From: Edolisoma coerulescens
Lineage: Eukaryota; Chordata; Aves; Passeriformes; Campephagidae
Assembly (NCBI GenBank): GCA_013397115.1
Contig: VWZW01001404.1
Location: forward strand, 434,001-498,000
Length of the DNA stretch: 64,000 nt
Reading direction: 5' to 3'
The translations under genes were made by a program, and so were the position numbers. Of the stretch, positions 1 through 12,667 are shown piece after piece. Positions within the stretch are counted from its first letter, which is position 1, and the number at the start of each line of letters is the position of its first letter. The notes beneath the pieces are model-generated. The model was not told the DNA's origin. It worked only from the letters and a program-made list of their open reading frames with translations, and did no database searches.

Positions 1-2430
1 TTCCATTTCCTCTACCACTACAGAGAATCTTCCATTAAGATTGTAAGTGATGGGACTAACATCTTCTGTATTTGGTGGGCTCATGTTCTTTCTGTAAAAT
101 GGTTTTCTGCAAACAGGTCGTTCAAAGCACACTATGTCAGTACCCTTCTCTCCACACCCATCTTCTGTGTTCTGTCTCTTCATGCTCAAAACAAAATGAA
201 TAAACAAATGGTTTCTGATGAACGTGTCTTCCAATATTCTGTGGGTGTTGATATTCAATACACACTACATCATTTGATTTAAGAAGTACCAACTAAAATA
301 ATGTAAACAGTACCTTCAAACTATCCCTCTGAAAAAGTATTTTCTTAGTAGAAATAATCATGTAAAATTGATCATTGCAAGACATGAAAGACTTAGATTA
401 CATTCTAAAAATGATTTTCGTTATAAATTATAATTATCATTAAATGATAAGACTTTTAGTCCTCTGTAGACTTAAAAAATTATTAATATTATATACGAAT
501 TTCAATTCTACCTCAAAAATGCAAACAAATCTAGGGTGCCAGAGGAAGTTTTCTCCCAAAACATGATAATACTACACACAGGTTTAGGGAAGAAATTAAA
601 CATAACATTGAATTGAAACAGCCAAGGGAATTTAGGTAGGCAGAACGTAATTACCCAATCTGGAATTTGGCCAAGACACTGGGGCTAACACTTTTTCCCT
701 TTTGAAAAGTGCCAGGAGATCTTTAATGAGAACAAGTACCCAGGGATCTCTAATGAGAACAGGGTCGGGACCTTTATTTGATATCTCAGCTGAAACACAG
801 CAATCTCAGCAGCACCATACTACCTAACACAAGGCTGGGGCATAAGTTCAGATCTGACTCAGAAGAAGAGTGACACCAACAGCATCACTACCACCTTCTT
901 CTTTCGTACTTTGCTCTCCATGGTTTTCTCCCACTCCACAGCTCAGCAAAGTGCTGTTTGTCAGGTAGCGCAGAACACAGGAAAATTGCTATTTCTTTTT
1001 AAATGTATTTGGATCAGCTGTCATTGTTCCCATTTGGTATTTTCTGCTGGGTAAATCTGTCAATGGGTACTGGCTGACAATGAATGTTGAACTAACCAAG
1101 GACAGTGAAGCGGAATCTACTCTTGACATGAGAGAACATAATTATGACCAGAAGCACAAAAGCAGAAAGTATAGCATTCTAGTAATTTTAATCACTTGCA
1201 TTTGTCAGTAAAGACCTTAAAATAGTTTTGCAATTATAGTTTTAGTCAGAAGAGTTTTTTCTATTTAGTGTAACATTTTAATATCTGTTTTGTCAGTCCA
1301 AATACTATCTTCCTGACGTCTCCAGTTCTTTGGGGTATAAAAGTGAGAATTTGGCTCTTACTGGTTCCCTTTCCATGGTTCAGGTATATTATAGTTTGTT
1401 TGCATATTGTGATGTAAGAATTTCCAAAACAGCGGCAAAAAACCCAAAGGAAATTAAAAAGCGAGCATAATTTTCAAATGCTACTGAACTAAAACCCCAT
1501 ATGTTAATAAATAGTCCAGTTTCCAGAGGCACTGAGCACACTCAGATTCTGTTTATTTTGGTTTATTCCCACTGATGGCATATGATTACTTGCTAAAAAT
1601 GTGCTTGGCAGGATTAGGCCCCAAGCTGAAACAAAATAATTTAAAGACACTTCGACAGTATTCACAAGGGCAGCAAATATAAGCACAGGCAGTTGCACTC
1701 TTACCGGCCTTACATTTATTCTATGTCAACATCACGCACAGCTGCTCCCAAACGGTCCGTGCCTTTCACGGCCAGAGAACATTGTCCTGGTTTGATTGAT
1801 CAAGATACAAAAAATCCAGCGTAGCAGGTAGCAAAGTGTGTTCTTACACTCCAAATACTACGTGTAGCACCATAAGAAAGGCTTAATTGAGGTTATTAAA
1901 ATTTCCTTTTTTATACCCTTTTCTCTTCACCAGTTACAAGACTCTGAGTTGATCCTCAAAATAGCACCAAAGAGTACCCCTGATTTTTCTGCACCAACCA
2001 TAGACAGCTTTCCCCAGAGAGACAGGCCACACTGTTCATACCCTCTGTGGAGCTCACAATTGAATCAGTATGTTGATGAACTTAATTCACTGTAGTGTAA
2101 GAGCAAAATAGCTTGCTTCGTCTTTGATGTCTCTCCATGCCTAGCAGATCCAATATCCTATTTCTGCTTTATTTAAATTGCAGACTGTCTTCCTTCAGAT
2201 TAGCTTTTTGACTGCAGGATCTTCCCTTGAGAAAAAACTGCAAAACAATGACAAGTCAGAAAATCCAAGTCAGCCACAGTTTTCTGGGCATACCAGGACG
2301 ATTCCAAGTAATGCTCATCAGGAATACAAAATAATTTGTGCAGTGTGTGTGGTACTCTTGCTAAATACTTGGTTTGACATAGGAACCTGAGAGACAGAAT
2401 AATTTGTCTCAAAGGTCTCATTTGCTATGA
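1..2430. other. Unique AT-rich non-coding sequence
   Basis: I see no gene or recognisable repeat. The first 279 bases are open in frame 1 from the window edge to a TAA at 280-282, but this frame has no recognisable product. A TATA-like string near 1334-1341 has no other promoter feature around it. Short open frames at 1504-1698 (-) and 2178-2390 (+) look like chance. Confidence 0.5.
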
Positions 2431-2539
2431 TATTTGCAATTAATCATCTTTTATCTGATATCTTGATAACAATTACATACCTTATCCAACTTGGTAAAGA
2501 GCAATTACAAATTATTTTGAAAATCCAGCATTTCAAAGG

Positions 2540-2890
2540 CTTTAAAATTGAGGGATTCAAGTGGGATTCACAAGACAGAGAAAGTACTTGGTTTGGCGAG
2601 GAACCAGCACTTGACGTGGGGAAAATTGGACATGGGAGAGACCACAGAGCCACATTGCCACCTTCTCTTCACCTGACTACAAAAGGTGCCAACCGTATCA
2701 TGTGGATGGCTGGAGTGGGATGGAGTCCAGCTTCTCTCAACCACCTTGTCCCGTTGTACATCTGCCCCTGCACAAACAAGGTCCTTTGTCCAAAGTCCAG
2801 GAGGCAGTTCACTGAACTCAGACAACTGCCTTGAAATCTATGTGGCTTCATTTGTCTTATTTGAATTTTGAGCCAATAAAGTTTGAGCCA
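2540..2890 (+). other. Unassigned higher-GC block ending in AATAAA
   Basis: This block is richer in G and C than its flanks and ends with an AATAAA at about 2875, inside a nine-base direct repeat (tttgagcca). A 135-codon open frame (2427-2834, +) and several overlapping minus-strand frames cross it, and none resembles a family I know. The shape (richer body, then polyadenylation signal) would fit the 3' end of a transcript or an old LTR. No terminal TG..CA or target-site duplication was found, so the identity stays open. Confidence 0.25.
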
Positions 2891-5800
2891 TTACTCTTTT
2901 TATCCATACTATATACACATGTGCTCATATCTCCAGTTTAACTGGATTATGTAAATGAAAGTCTAGGTATCTAGACGTTTCAATGTCTTTATGTTAATAT
3001 TATTCAACCTTTTTTTGTGCTGCACTGTGTACTTGGACAGACACAATGTGTATTATATGCAACTCATAAAAGCATGACACTTTTGGCCAGAACAGCACCC
3101 AAACTTAACTGAGAAAGGACCTGTCAAGTGACTGGACTTGTGTCCCTGAACTATTACAGCTGACTTCATTAACAATGTCAGACATGCTCATCTGATAGAC
3201 AACATCTCTCAGACAGGCATTTGTATTCTCAGATTGCCCCTGAGTAGGTTTAGATAGACAGATAATAGATTACATATATAAGTGTATATTTGTATGTTCC
3301 AAACACACGTGAAAGTTAAACCTGGAAATGTGAAGTGTCCCAATTTGAACAAGAAATGAAAAGCCCAAGGGAGTCCAGAGTAATTAGGGAGCCAAAACGT
3401 CCATTAAAGTAAGGAGATGAAGAAATCTAAAAAAATATTTTCCTATCTATATGCAAAAACATGAAGAAAAAGCATAGTGTTACCTGCATGAGATCAGCCC
3501 TTGCCTGGGCTGAATTACAGCACTTAGAGATGACTGCCCAGCCAAGGACATTCAGAACACAGCAAGGTCCTGTGTCAGGTTAGACCCATGTCCTGCTCAG
3601 CAGGACAACATTTCATCCCTGCTGCTCTTTCATCAGGGTGACGGGAGTGAATCCTGCCTTGCAGCTCATCAGCCTGTTCTGGTCCAGTGTTTGCTGTGAT
3701 TCCTTGGCTTGTGCCTGACATCTCTCTCAGCTAGGTTTTGGATAGGTCCAAGACAACTTAGTTTCCAAGACTGGAAGCAGTAACCCAGAATTGCAGATAT
3801 CTCAGAAGATAGCAAAGATGTTTGAAATACCCAGCAATCACTTAGCCAAGTACTAAAAAGTTTAACTTCAGTCTCACTTGCTTCTCCTGGACACTAACCA
3901 GAAAAGCAGCATAGAAATTTTAATCTGTGACAAACCAGGAGTCTGTACAGACAGCAGCACACAGTGCGTCCAGCCCTGGCCTTGGTTCAGAGAATGAATT
4001 TATACAAGTTCACATTTACTATATTATCCACTTCACCCCATGGCAAGGTCTTTCACAACTTTTTTATAAGCTGCCTGACCAGAGATAAGAACTAAACATG
4101 CATGGGTTTACCTGCCCTTAAAAACACAAGATCAGTGACCAACAAACCCCAGGAGAGCTGAGTCCTGACACATCAGTGTGAATATCCGAAGTTTCCTAAT
4201 AATTTCTTGCTCTAATTTCTTGGGTTGGCAATATAAGGCTAGAAGTGCTGTAAGAATAACATGCAACAGCCTATTGCAGAGAAAAGATGAGAACAGTTCA
4301 GAGACTTCCAAAAGACTTAGTTGTGGCAATTTACAAAGGGTTAAAGGAAAAGAGAGCTTGTATTTTATGAACATTGCCTCACTCATTCTTTGTTAAGATA
4401 CTGACTAAGCCTCAATATGATAGAAAAGAAATTGAAGAGGTCTTTGCTTGGCAGTGGGTCGAGAACAGCTGTGAAAATAAATGATGACTAGAGAGAGAGA
4501 GAAAATATATGAGGTACCAGTATGCCTTACTGTACTTTTAAATTTATGCTGCAGATGGTGGAGTGTTTTTGAATCTCAGCACTCTAAAATAACTAACCTG
4601 GCAGGTGCACACCTGGTGGACTTCTAAGGGGAGAGATCCAGCCATTGTTATCATAGAAGATCCAGTAGTTAAAGCTGAAGAACTGCATGGCCATGCAGTT
4701 TTTGGTCGGGTTATTTTATTTTTTCTTACTTGGATGCCAAAACTACATATCAAGCCACAGGCAGAGAATAAAGTCGGTGTAAAGGTTCATACACACATAT
4801 ACACATACTTGTCCATTTTCATGCACATTTCGTGCGAGTATTTGGAGTTAATGGGAGAGTAGAACAGTCCAAACATTTTAAATTTTTTTAAAAACTTGTA
4901 ATTCACTACTTTTGGCATATCATTATCAGAAGTAGTGACAACAGGAAGAAGGCTCTACCTCCAGTTACAAAAAAAATTAAAAATATCCCTCAACTGGTGA
5001 GTTTTTTCAACATCGGCCTCTTTTCTTTCCTTTCATAGAAAGCATGCATGAATAATCAGACCATAGTGCTGCTGTAAATTGAAAAAATCATTAGTAAACT
5101 TCCAGGTGCTGTTTACTATATAACCATTGTAATTTTCTATCCTAAAATCAGCATCTCACCAACATCATTGTCTGCCCTGGGGCACGGGGATTGTGCAGCT
5201 TTTACATTGTCAAAGGCAGTTGCAACCCCATTTGCTAGCAATGAAAGAAATGGATCCACACCTGCAGCGTTTGAGGCAATAATTCCTAATATTAGCCAGA
5301 CCTCATGAGGAGAGGGCTTTTTTGCCAATCCTTTATGATTCAACACTTTACAATCCATTTGAAATCATTTAAATATTCTTTTATTTTGTTGCTCCTACCC
5401 CATGTTTATTCTTCCTTTCATTTCTCCTTTCTCCTGAAGCAGACCTACGAATAAAAGACAGACATAGATCATACCATACCTATGCAGCTAAAGAAACAGA
5501 AGAATTAAAAACCACCTCTTATTTTGGAGTATTAATTACTAGACCTATCCAAGAAAAGGGTAGAGAGATATTCTAAAATACAGCATGACCAAGTACAGAT
5601 GAAATCCAAAGCTCTTTTTGAAATAACACCTGGTTTCTACTCCNCAGAATTGAATCTCTGGGCCAGAACAAATTGTGTCTCCTAAGCCAAACTACAGATA
5701 GCAAGATCTCATCAGGTTCAAATCAGAATATTTTTCCTGACTTCAAGAAAGCTGCACCTGTTTGTGCCTACCTGGGATCTGCTCTTCCATACTCTCAGCT

Positions 5801-7480
5801 ATAACACACCAGCCTTCCACAACTCTCTGGCCCTCTCAAAAATTACTTTGAAACTGACAGATTTATCTGTGTCTGAAATGTCTCTTAAATTGTCATCTTC
5901 AGTTTCCCCAAGAGACTCTGCTCAGAACAATTCATTTAAAGAGCATTCAAACCATCTCAACCATAATGTGTTTTTCTGAGAAACTTCAAACAATGCTGCC
6001 AGTCCAGAATTTGCTAGAGATTTAATAGAGTGAATTCCATCTTCAGTATCATATACATAGCATTACTAGGTTAAAATTGTTACTAAAACAACAGTCCCAA
6101 TTATTTTTTACATTACATATTCCTGGTGGGTTCAGCTCTGAGTAGCTCTTCCTAAACTCGAATTTACAACTTGTAGCACAGACAAAAGCACCTGTATACA
6201 CTATATTCGATACAGCATAAAAATAGTGTGTTATTTAGTTACTTATGTGAACTGGTTTGTAAGCCAGTGAAAACGCTGGGAAGGAATAAACGTCACAGCA
6301 CTGCAACTCAAGGAATACAGTAGAAGCCCTGATGTTTTTAGTGCAGAATCCCTCAAAACCTTTTGGGGTCTCTGAGAACTGATGAATACAGCCAATCTAA
6401 AAAGGAGACTGACAAAAGAAAAACAGAGGAGTTTTTCAGCAAGAGCGAGAAGGGGAGAAGACCATTTTGAAAAGGATGCATTGTTGGGGCTCCTTTCAGT
6501 GTAATATGTTTTAAAAACAGCACTGTTCAGCAAAGCATTTAAGCATTTATTTAGTGGCTAATGATCAAGATCAAGTCACTGGCGCATGAACCCTGCCAAA
6601 CTTAAAGGTTGACACAATCTGAAGTGCTTTATTGAACTGAGGCCCAAGCAATACTGACTCAATTAGAAAGCAATTTTAAAAACTCTGAAAAATATCAGTG
6701 TCTGTAACAGATTGCATTGTCTTTCATAATGAAGAAGTTTCTGCATTTTCATCAAAGGAACGATCAATAGTCTGGTAACATTTTCATCATGAATAGACAA
6801 TTTCTACATTTGGTCTTGCCTTTCAAGAATTCATCCACATAAACTTTCTTTTGATAGCAAGAAAGTTGATCATATAAAAATGTTCTTTGAAAGTACATTT
6901 TAATTTCTTAGAGTTTTCCTAATGTACTATCTAAAAGATATGACTAAAATGCACAAGAGCTAGTGCTGGGGAGCAGTTATTCAGTTCACTGAGGACTATT
7001 TCCACACTTCTCAGATTTGGCCTATTTCTAACTAAGGAATTTTATTTGTGACCCCAAAGCCTTCCCAAGACACTTCAAATATTCAAAAAAAAGTCAGTGT
7101 TGATGTAGTGTTTTTAAACAGATTTACATCCTGAATCATCTTAAGGCAAACACCAAGTATTTGTAAGTGTTTGTTTTTACTTTTACCTTTTACTCAATGG
7201 TAAAATGCCTTGAAATATAGGCTGAACTCATCTGGGAAGCCAGAGACCCCTGTACATCTGTGAAGGCTTTAGTCGGACTTCTCAAGCTGTTAGTCTGATT
7301 CCAAGCACTTTGAAGTAAATGGAAAAAACTTTTACAGAAATCAATATCTTTGATTCAGACCCTTTGGGTCTTCAGAGAACCTTTTTTGGAACAGACTGGC
7401 TATTGTGCTCTTTACCTGTAACACTGACTGTCTTTTGTATCACTAGAAATTTATTTGAAATCTGCTCCATAAATAATCTG
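2891..7480. other. Unique AT-rich non-coding sequence with one N
   Basis: No recognisable repeat or exon. A short GA run sits at about 4491-4504 and a single ambiguous base at 5644. A 73-codon minus-strand frame at 5137-5358 has a balanced amino-acid mix and runs into a GTGAGA donor-like string, but no good acceptor or family match is visible. Other frames (4132-4386, 5764-5979, 6243-6533) look like chance. Confidence 0.5.
5644..5644. other. Single ambiguous base (N)
   Basis: One undetermined base in otherwise continuous unique sequence. Confidence 0.99.
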
Positions 7481-7885
7481 CTATTTACAATAAGTAACGC
7501 ACAGTATCATTTCCCTCCTTGGCCTCCACATAGCATTGTTCCAGATACTCAACTGGAAGTTTTTAGTGGGTTTAATTTTCATAACTCTGTGAAGTTTGTT
7601 CCAAGATTTCCAGGTGTGTCTGATCACTGAGTTATTTGTCTTTAAATCTTTCAGGGTGAATTTTTGGTAGGTGCCAACCTTGCATGTGTCTGTTAATTGA
7701 TGCTCTGCTTTCACCCATGGCAATTGCACTTCATCAGCCTGCCAGACTCTGAAAGCTTGAGCCAAATTAAAAGCCCACTGCTGGAGCTTTACATTTGGTA
7801 ATTTTAAACCTCCATATTTAAGGTTGGCAAAATGTTTTGTGCTTCCCATCTTCAGCTTAGCCTTTGGAGGAAGAAAATAATATGG
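7481..7885 (-). mobile_element. L1/Tx1-like LINE fossil, ORF2 C-terminal end
   Basis: The minus strand has a 122-codon open frame (7849 to 7481) that can be read a further 12 codons upstream before a stop. It carries the signature of the region after the reverse transcriptase in L1-clade ORF2 proteins: GGLKLPN, then an aromatic/glutamine-rich stretch with AFRVW, an NNSVIRHTWKSWNKL segment, and SIWNN near the end. In this clade the GGLxLPN motif lies downstream of the polymerase domain, and fish and amphibian L1/Tx1 elements show the same order. No polymerase catalytic YADD box, endonuclease domain or poly(A) tail is visible, so this is a short internal remnant. Bird genomes are dominated by CR1 and are known to hold only degraded L1 remnants, so the open frame is unexpected. 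It may simply be chance survival. Confidence 0.65.
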
Positions 7886-8590
7886 TCTTAGTCACTGGCA
7901 TATAAACTGTGCAAAAGCAATCTTGGAAATGCACAATTAATTTGTGGTGCTGAGATAATTCAAAATGTGAACTTGAACAGATCCAGGTGTCAGATATCTT
8001 CTTTTATATTTTGAGCTATGTTTACAAGTCTTATGACTTAAAAAGTTTCCTTCTGAAAGTATTTTCCTGTCTTCCACACATTAAAAGGAGCTGAAGGGCT
8101 CATATACTACGCTTGAAAGACTTTTTATTTCAAATACTTTACGTGGTAGCTTGATACCTGGGTGAAATCAAATACCACTTTCAGATAGCCCAAATGTATG
8201 CAAGTATTTGGCCACATCTGCACCATGCAGCAAAGCTAGCTGCCTTCATGAGATTCTCTTTTGTTTTAGGTATATTTTTCTGTATCATATTCTGTGGATT
8301 TCTGTATAATTGTGAAGTTACCATGTCTAAAGACAACAGTCAATATCTTGAAAAATATCCTGACCCAAGCCAACATTAGCTTGGTTTTATTCTTGTGTGG
8401 ATAAAATCTCAGGGAAAATGCGTATATTTTGTTGTCTTCTACCCTTCGTCATTCAGATATCACTTCTCCTACTACTCTTGGGAAAGGTCATTGTCTGTTA
8501 GTCTGTGTAGGAGGTACAGGGATATAAATATTACTACTAATAATACATTTATGGCACTTCTTTATCTCACATAATTTAAGCAATCATCCA
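7886..8590. other. Unique AT-rich sequence
   Basis: Nothing recognised. A possible continuation of the neighbouring LINE frame in another reading frame just above 7885 is too short to support. Confidence 0.45.
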
Positions 8591-8945
8591 ATATATATCT
8601 GTCAGGGCCCTGAGGGCACAAACAGCAGTGTCCCATCCCAACCTCTCTGGGACCTCACTCCAACCTGCTCCACATTGCAGCCCCCCAGGGCCTTCAGTCC
8701 CTGTCCCAGTAATGGTGCAGCAGTGCTGATCTCCAGCCCCATCTCTGCCTCCATCTCCTTTTAGCCCTGGTTGGAGGCCCTGCCTGTGCTCTGGCCCTGA
8801 TTCATCACTTGCTGTGTTGGGGTGTGTCAATAGACCCTGTTACCATCACCTTGGAACTGCATCCTGTGGGTGAGGGCACAGCCAGTGCTGGGTCACCCTC
8901 AGGTCTGGCCCTACAACTCCAGCCCATGCTGCTCCCTCACATACC
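8591..8945. other. GC-richer block, unassigned
   Basis: This stretch is rich in C/T on the plus strand and clearly richer in GC than its AT-rich flanks. An 84-codon minus-strand frame (8576-8830) is Gly/Asp/Glu-rich and low in complexity. It may be a worn-down repeat, but I could not match it to CR1 or to any of the LTRs found elsewhere in the window. Confidence 0.3.
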
Positions 8946-11900
8946 TGTACAATATACAATGGAGATTTAATTTATGCATTTCCTGAACTGATCCTAAGTA
9001 CAAGAAAACATACCAAACTTACCAAGCCACTCCACCAAGAATTACACCACTCTATGGAGATGAGTTTCGTGGGAAATTAGGCGCTGATTTCTACAATGAT
9101 TTTTTTAAACGTTATATTTTTAATTCACTGAGAAACTGGTGATGACGCACCCTGCAGGATGAACATGTTTGCAAAAGGCTTCTTGTCAGTTTTATGACTA
9201 AATTGTGTGAGGGACAGAAGAATGTTCTTTTTTGCACCTTAGGAAAACAACATTGACCTGATTCAGTCCATCTCATGAGACCTAAAGAATATAGTTAGGA
9301 ATGTGGCAGTCTTAGACCCCCTACAGTCATTTTAAAAAGCTTCAAAAAGCAGTTCTTATGGCAACTCAACTCATTTTCCAAAGGGACGGTGTTTTGCAGG
9401 AGGAAAGCTGTATCTGTCTGTACCACAGCCACTACTGTAATTGCAGTTTGCTGCAGAAAGCAGGTGGTGACTCCCAGAGGGCTCTGTTTTGTGGTGATCC
9501 CTCCACACTTTGATAGCTTTCTCAGAGCACTGCTTGCATGAACTTTCATGAGAAGCACATAGAGAGGAGGTGGGTGCCAACTTTCACTGTCTCCTCTGAG
9601 AAACGGACCTGAGGTTGTCAAATAAGGTAGGAGGAGTGCGATTCAGGAAAAATAGCAGCCAGCAGTGTGTGCCTGACCTGCGCAACTCCTTGGGGCATGA
9701 ATGTGTTCTGTTGTAGATTGCAGCTGTGTACTTTTAGAGATAACCGAATGCAGTGGCTTTGGCCCCCATGGGGATCTCTCTTGCCCCAGGGTCACTCCTG
9801 TCCCTATGGATGCAAGGCTGCCACAGTAGCAAGTCTCCAGGTCCAGGCAGTGGCAAGGCAGTGGGATACATATTCCCAGAAGGCACACAGGCATGCCTTA
9901 TATACATATATACACATGGCTGGCCCCATGGATCAGCACAGAGAACAGTGCCTTTAACAACACCCATGCAAGCACGCACTCCACTCAACACACATGAACA
10001 GCACGGAGGCTCAGTCCTGTTCACCTTCTCCAGCTATCTGGATTGAAATCCACTGGCGGAGTATGTAACCCCCAGTTTGGGTTTCCCCAGTAGCTGTTCT
10101 CAGACAATCACTGGAATGGGGACCTGTGAGCCCCTTAGGCTGACAGCCTCTCATTCCAGTGGCTGGCACTGAGACCTCTCCTACCCACTAGCCAGTCCAA
10201 CTTCAAGTTGTTTTAAACCATCCAAAAATTCCCTTCCCTCTGCAACCCATAATAAGGCTATGTTTCTCCAGGCAATGGCACTCTAGTTTGCATGCCATTG
10301 CAAGGAGTGTCTTGCACTGACTCCACTGAGCATTTGCTGGTGGGTTTACTGGTGGTCTCACCATTCTCAGGAATAGCTAATGTTTACATACACTGAAAGG
10401 AGGAATGGCCAATAGTGAAGAATAAATTCATTGGAGACTAGCATATATCCAGGTCAGGAAGCCCACAAGCTGTAAGTGTTTGAAGGCTAGGAGAGTACTA
10501 AAAGTGTCATATATACTTGTCTCATTCTTAAACTTTTCCCTTGATAGCTGCTTTTTGTTGCTGTCCTAAGCAAAGCACAGGGGAGATGAATCTTCATTTT
10601 TGTCCAGGATGGCTGTTTTTGGAAGGCAATGCAGATCTGTCCCCTTCTAACACAAAGGAAAGACTTGGCTGAGATTGTAATGAGCATTCATCTCTGTCAT
10701 GTCTTTCTCTACTTCAGTCCTGTTTCTTGAGAAAGTATTTCAAATGTCTACTGCAAATGAAATTACAGAATGGCAGGAAAGAGGATGGTCTCATTTATCA
10801 CGTAAAGATACTGGCAGAAGCAAGGAGGATCAGTGAGTCAAAGGGCAGGTAAGAAGGATAAACTGATTTGGGGAACATTTTCCATGTTGCAGATTTAAGA
10901 CCAACCATTAAGAGCTGTCATTTTTATGAGCTAAAATTGGTCCTCCAGCACATTATTTGCCATATTTCTTACAAAGCTTATTTTAGCCTTCTTTTACCTG
11001 AGGATAGACCAAGACAATACACAAACCAAGGTAAAGCAGAACAGGGAAGGTGAGTTACTCTGCAGCCTCTAGATCTTTTATCATAAGCTGCTTCTTCATT
11101 TAACATCTCCTCTGTGCCTTTCTCCATAAAGCATTATGGTTTTGCTCTGAACTGAAACTGAAGTATTTGCTGTTTAATGTGTGAGGTTTTTTACAGATTA
11201 TTTAAGGCACAATTTCTGTTTATAGTCCCAGGGTATATTCTAATCACCTTTGTTTACCTCATATTCCTTTCCTAATTAACTGACAACCTATTAGCATACA
11301 TTTTTTTATCCCAGGAGTATTAATTATACGTAATTTATATCATAAGCATTTATTCCTTATCAGTCAGCTGAATAAAACATTTACCTGTTTATAGCTACTT
11401 GAGGTTAACACTTTTATACAAAAAACTCACCTGAGACTTCCAATCAAATTATCAGATTTTTAATTTTCTGTTACATAATGATACTGTATTAGTCATTGTA
11501 GTATTTTATTCCACTCTAGGCTAAACAATCATTTAGTGGAGCAGAGTGTTGGCAGCATTAATTAACCAATGATACATGCTCAGTTGAACAATAAGCTGCA
11601 AATAATAAAAATGCAAGATGAGATAATGTATAGACTTTCTGTGTTAATTGTATGCTGGAGAGCAGTACTAAGCCCTGCCCTCAACTGTACACGTGTAGCT
11701 CAGCCAGAGCTGTGCATCCAAGGGCAGGCTCTGGCTGACGTGGCAGGACAGAACATTGTCACTCTCAGGCTGCAAAATTCATCGTGTGGATTTTATCTTT
11801 GCCCACTTACACTCAGTCATTTCTGAATACAAACTGCAGAGCAACCAGGTGGAAAAAGGGGATATTCTATCACCTTAGGAAAATAAGCTGATAAAGGTAC

Positions 11901-12134
11901 TGTTGCAAGAAGCTTTGAATAAATGTAAAAAAAAGAAAAACAAAAAAGAAATAAGCTTAGAACATTGTGTTCTTAAGGGACTGGACTCAATTAGTTTATC
12001 CCAACGCATACCACGCCTTTTTTTGTCCTGTTTGCCTCTGGTTTTTTGACTCCCACCCCTCTCACTTCCATTTTCTCCTTAGTATTTAAGGGTTTTTTTA
12101 ATCCTTCCTGGGATTTCTGTACTACTCTCATGTC
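8946..12134. other. Unique sequence with a second GC-richer patch
   Basis: Bases 9640-10060 are relatively GC-rich and hold overlapping frames on both strands (9643-9894, 9667-9957, 9734-10024, 9753-10046), the usual effect of local composition. A 10-bp inverted repeat sits at 10109-10118 and 10152-10161. Bases 11270-11420 are rich in TAAT-type motifs. An A-rich run lies at 11928-11950. No gene or identified transposon. Confidence 0.5.
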
Positions 12135-12140
12135 ATTCAC
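12135..12140. repeat. Target-site duplication, left copy
   Basis: The hexamer attcac directly precedes the LTR and is repeated exactly at 12413-12418. Confidence 0.85.
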
Positions 12141-12205
12141 TGTCGCTGTGGAGCCGCTAGCCGCGTGTAAGAACCAGGCTGAATCAGGTGAGGCGGAATT
12201 CTGAT

Positions 12206-12211
12206 TTTATT
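12206..12211 (-). promoter_or_regulatory. LTR polyadenylation signal AATAAA
   Basis: AATAAA on the minus strand, just downstream of the LTR TATA box. Confidence 0.65.
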
Positions 12212-12225
12212 ATTTAATTCTAAAA

Positions 12226-12233
12226 CTTATATA
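12226..12233 (-). promoter_or_regulatory. LTR TATA box
   Basis: TATATAAG on the minus strand, in the position expected for the U3 promoter of the solo LTR. Confidence 0.65.
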
Positions 12234-12412
12234 GACTTTTGAAAGTTCCTCCAGATTGGGTCAATTCAAAACCTCCCCCTAGGCCGATAGGCCAGGTTGA
12301 ATATTCCATCATTCCAGAGACAGTTTCAATAACATCCAAACCTTATCTTTGTTTATAGAACACGGGGAGAAGAAGAGAAAAATTCTCACGGTAAAGAGTC
12401 TGTGCTGTCACA

Positions 12413-12418
12413 ATTCAC
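12413..12418. repeat. Target-site duplication, right copy
   Basis: Exact repeat of the hexamer at 12135-12140 on the other side of the LTR. Confidence 0.85.
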
Positions 12419-12667
12419 CTTTCATTATTATTTTCATATAGTATCCTTTTTCAAATTTGATTTTTATTTTCCATTTCACTTCCACTCCTGTGCCACTGGA
12501 CTTTTAACCCTCAGCCTCCAATGCTTCTCACTGGATCTTCTGGTTTTTTCTCCCCTTCCCATTGTTTCTGGCCTTCTCTCATATCACTGCCCCTGCGCCC
12601 CTCTCTCCCTCAATATAGTTCTCTATTTACTTAGCTCTTACTTCATTTACTATTCATTATTCCCCTG

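Larger units (their letters stand above)
12141..12412 (-). mobile_element. Solo LTR of an ERVK-like endogenous retrovirus
   Basis: This 272-bp element reads on the minus strand from TGTGACAGCAC to CCACAGCGACA, so it has the canonical TG..CA ends, and both ends are flanked by the same hexamer (12135-12140 and 12413-12418). Within it on the minus strand are a TATA box (TATATAAG, 12226-12233) and an AATAAA (12206-12211) about 15 bases further on. These match a promoter, a very short R region and a polyadenylation signal, followed by about 65 bases of U5. Six-base duplications are typical of ERVK (betaretrovirus-like) and alpharetroviral integrations. No internal gag, pol or env adjoins it, so it is what remains after recombination between two LTRs. 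CpG sites survive in the U5 part, which hints at a fairly young insertion. Confidence 0.85.

Noticed and set aside
1..282. Open frame from the window edge containing a GTAAGT donor-like string at 42-47
   Set aside because: Length is within chance for AT-rich sequence, no product is recognised and the start lies outside the window.
1334..1341. TATAAAAG string as a promoter
   Set aside because: No initiator, CpG enrichment or downstream gene supports it; such strings are frequent in AT-rich DNA.
10109..10161. 10-bp inverted repeat with a 33-base spacer
   Set aside because: Short arms that do not extend; expected by chance at this scale.
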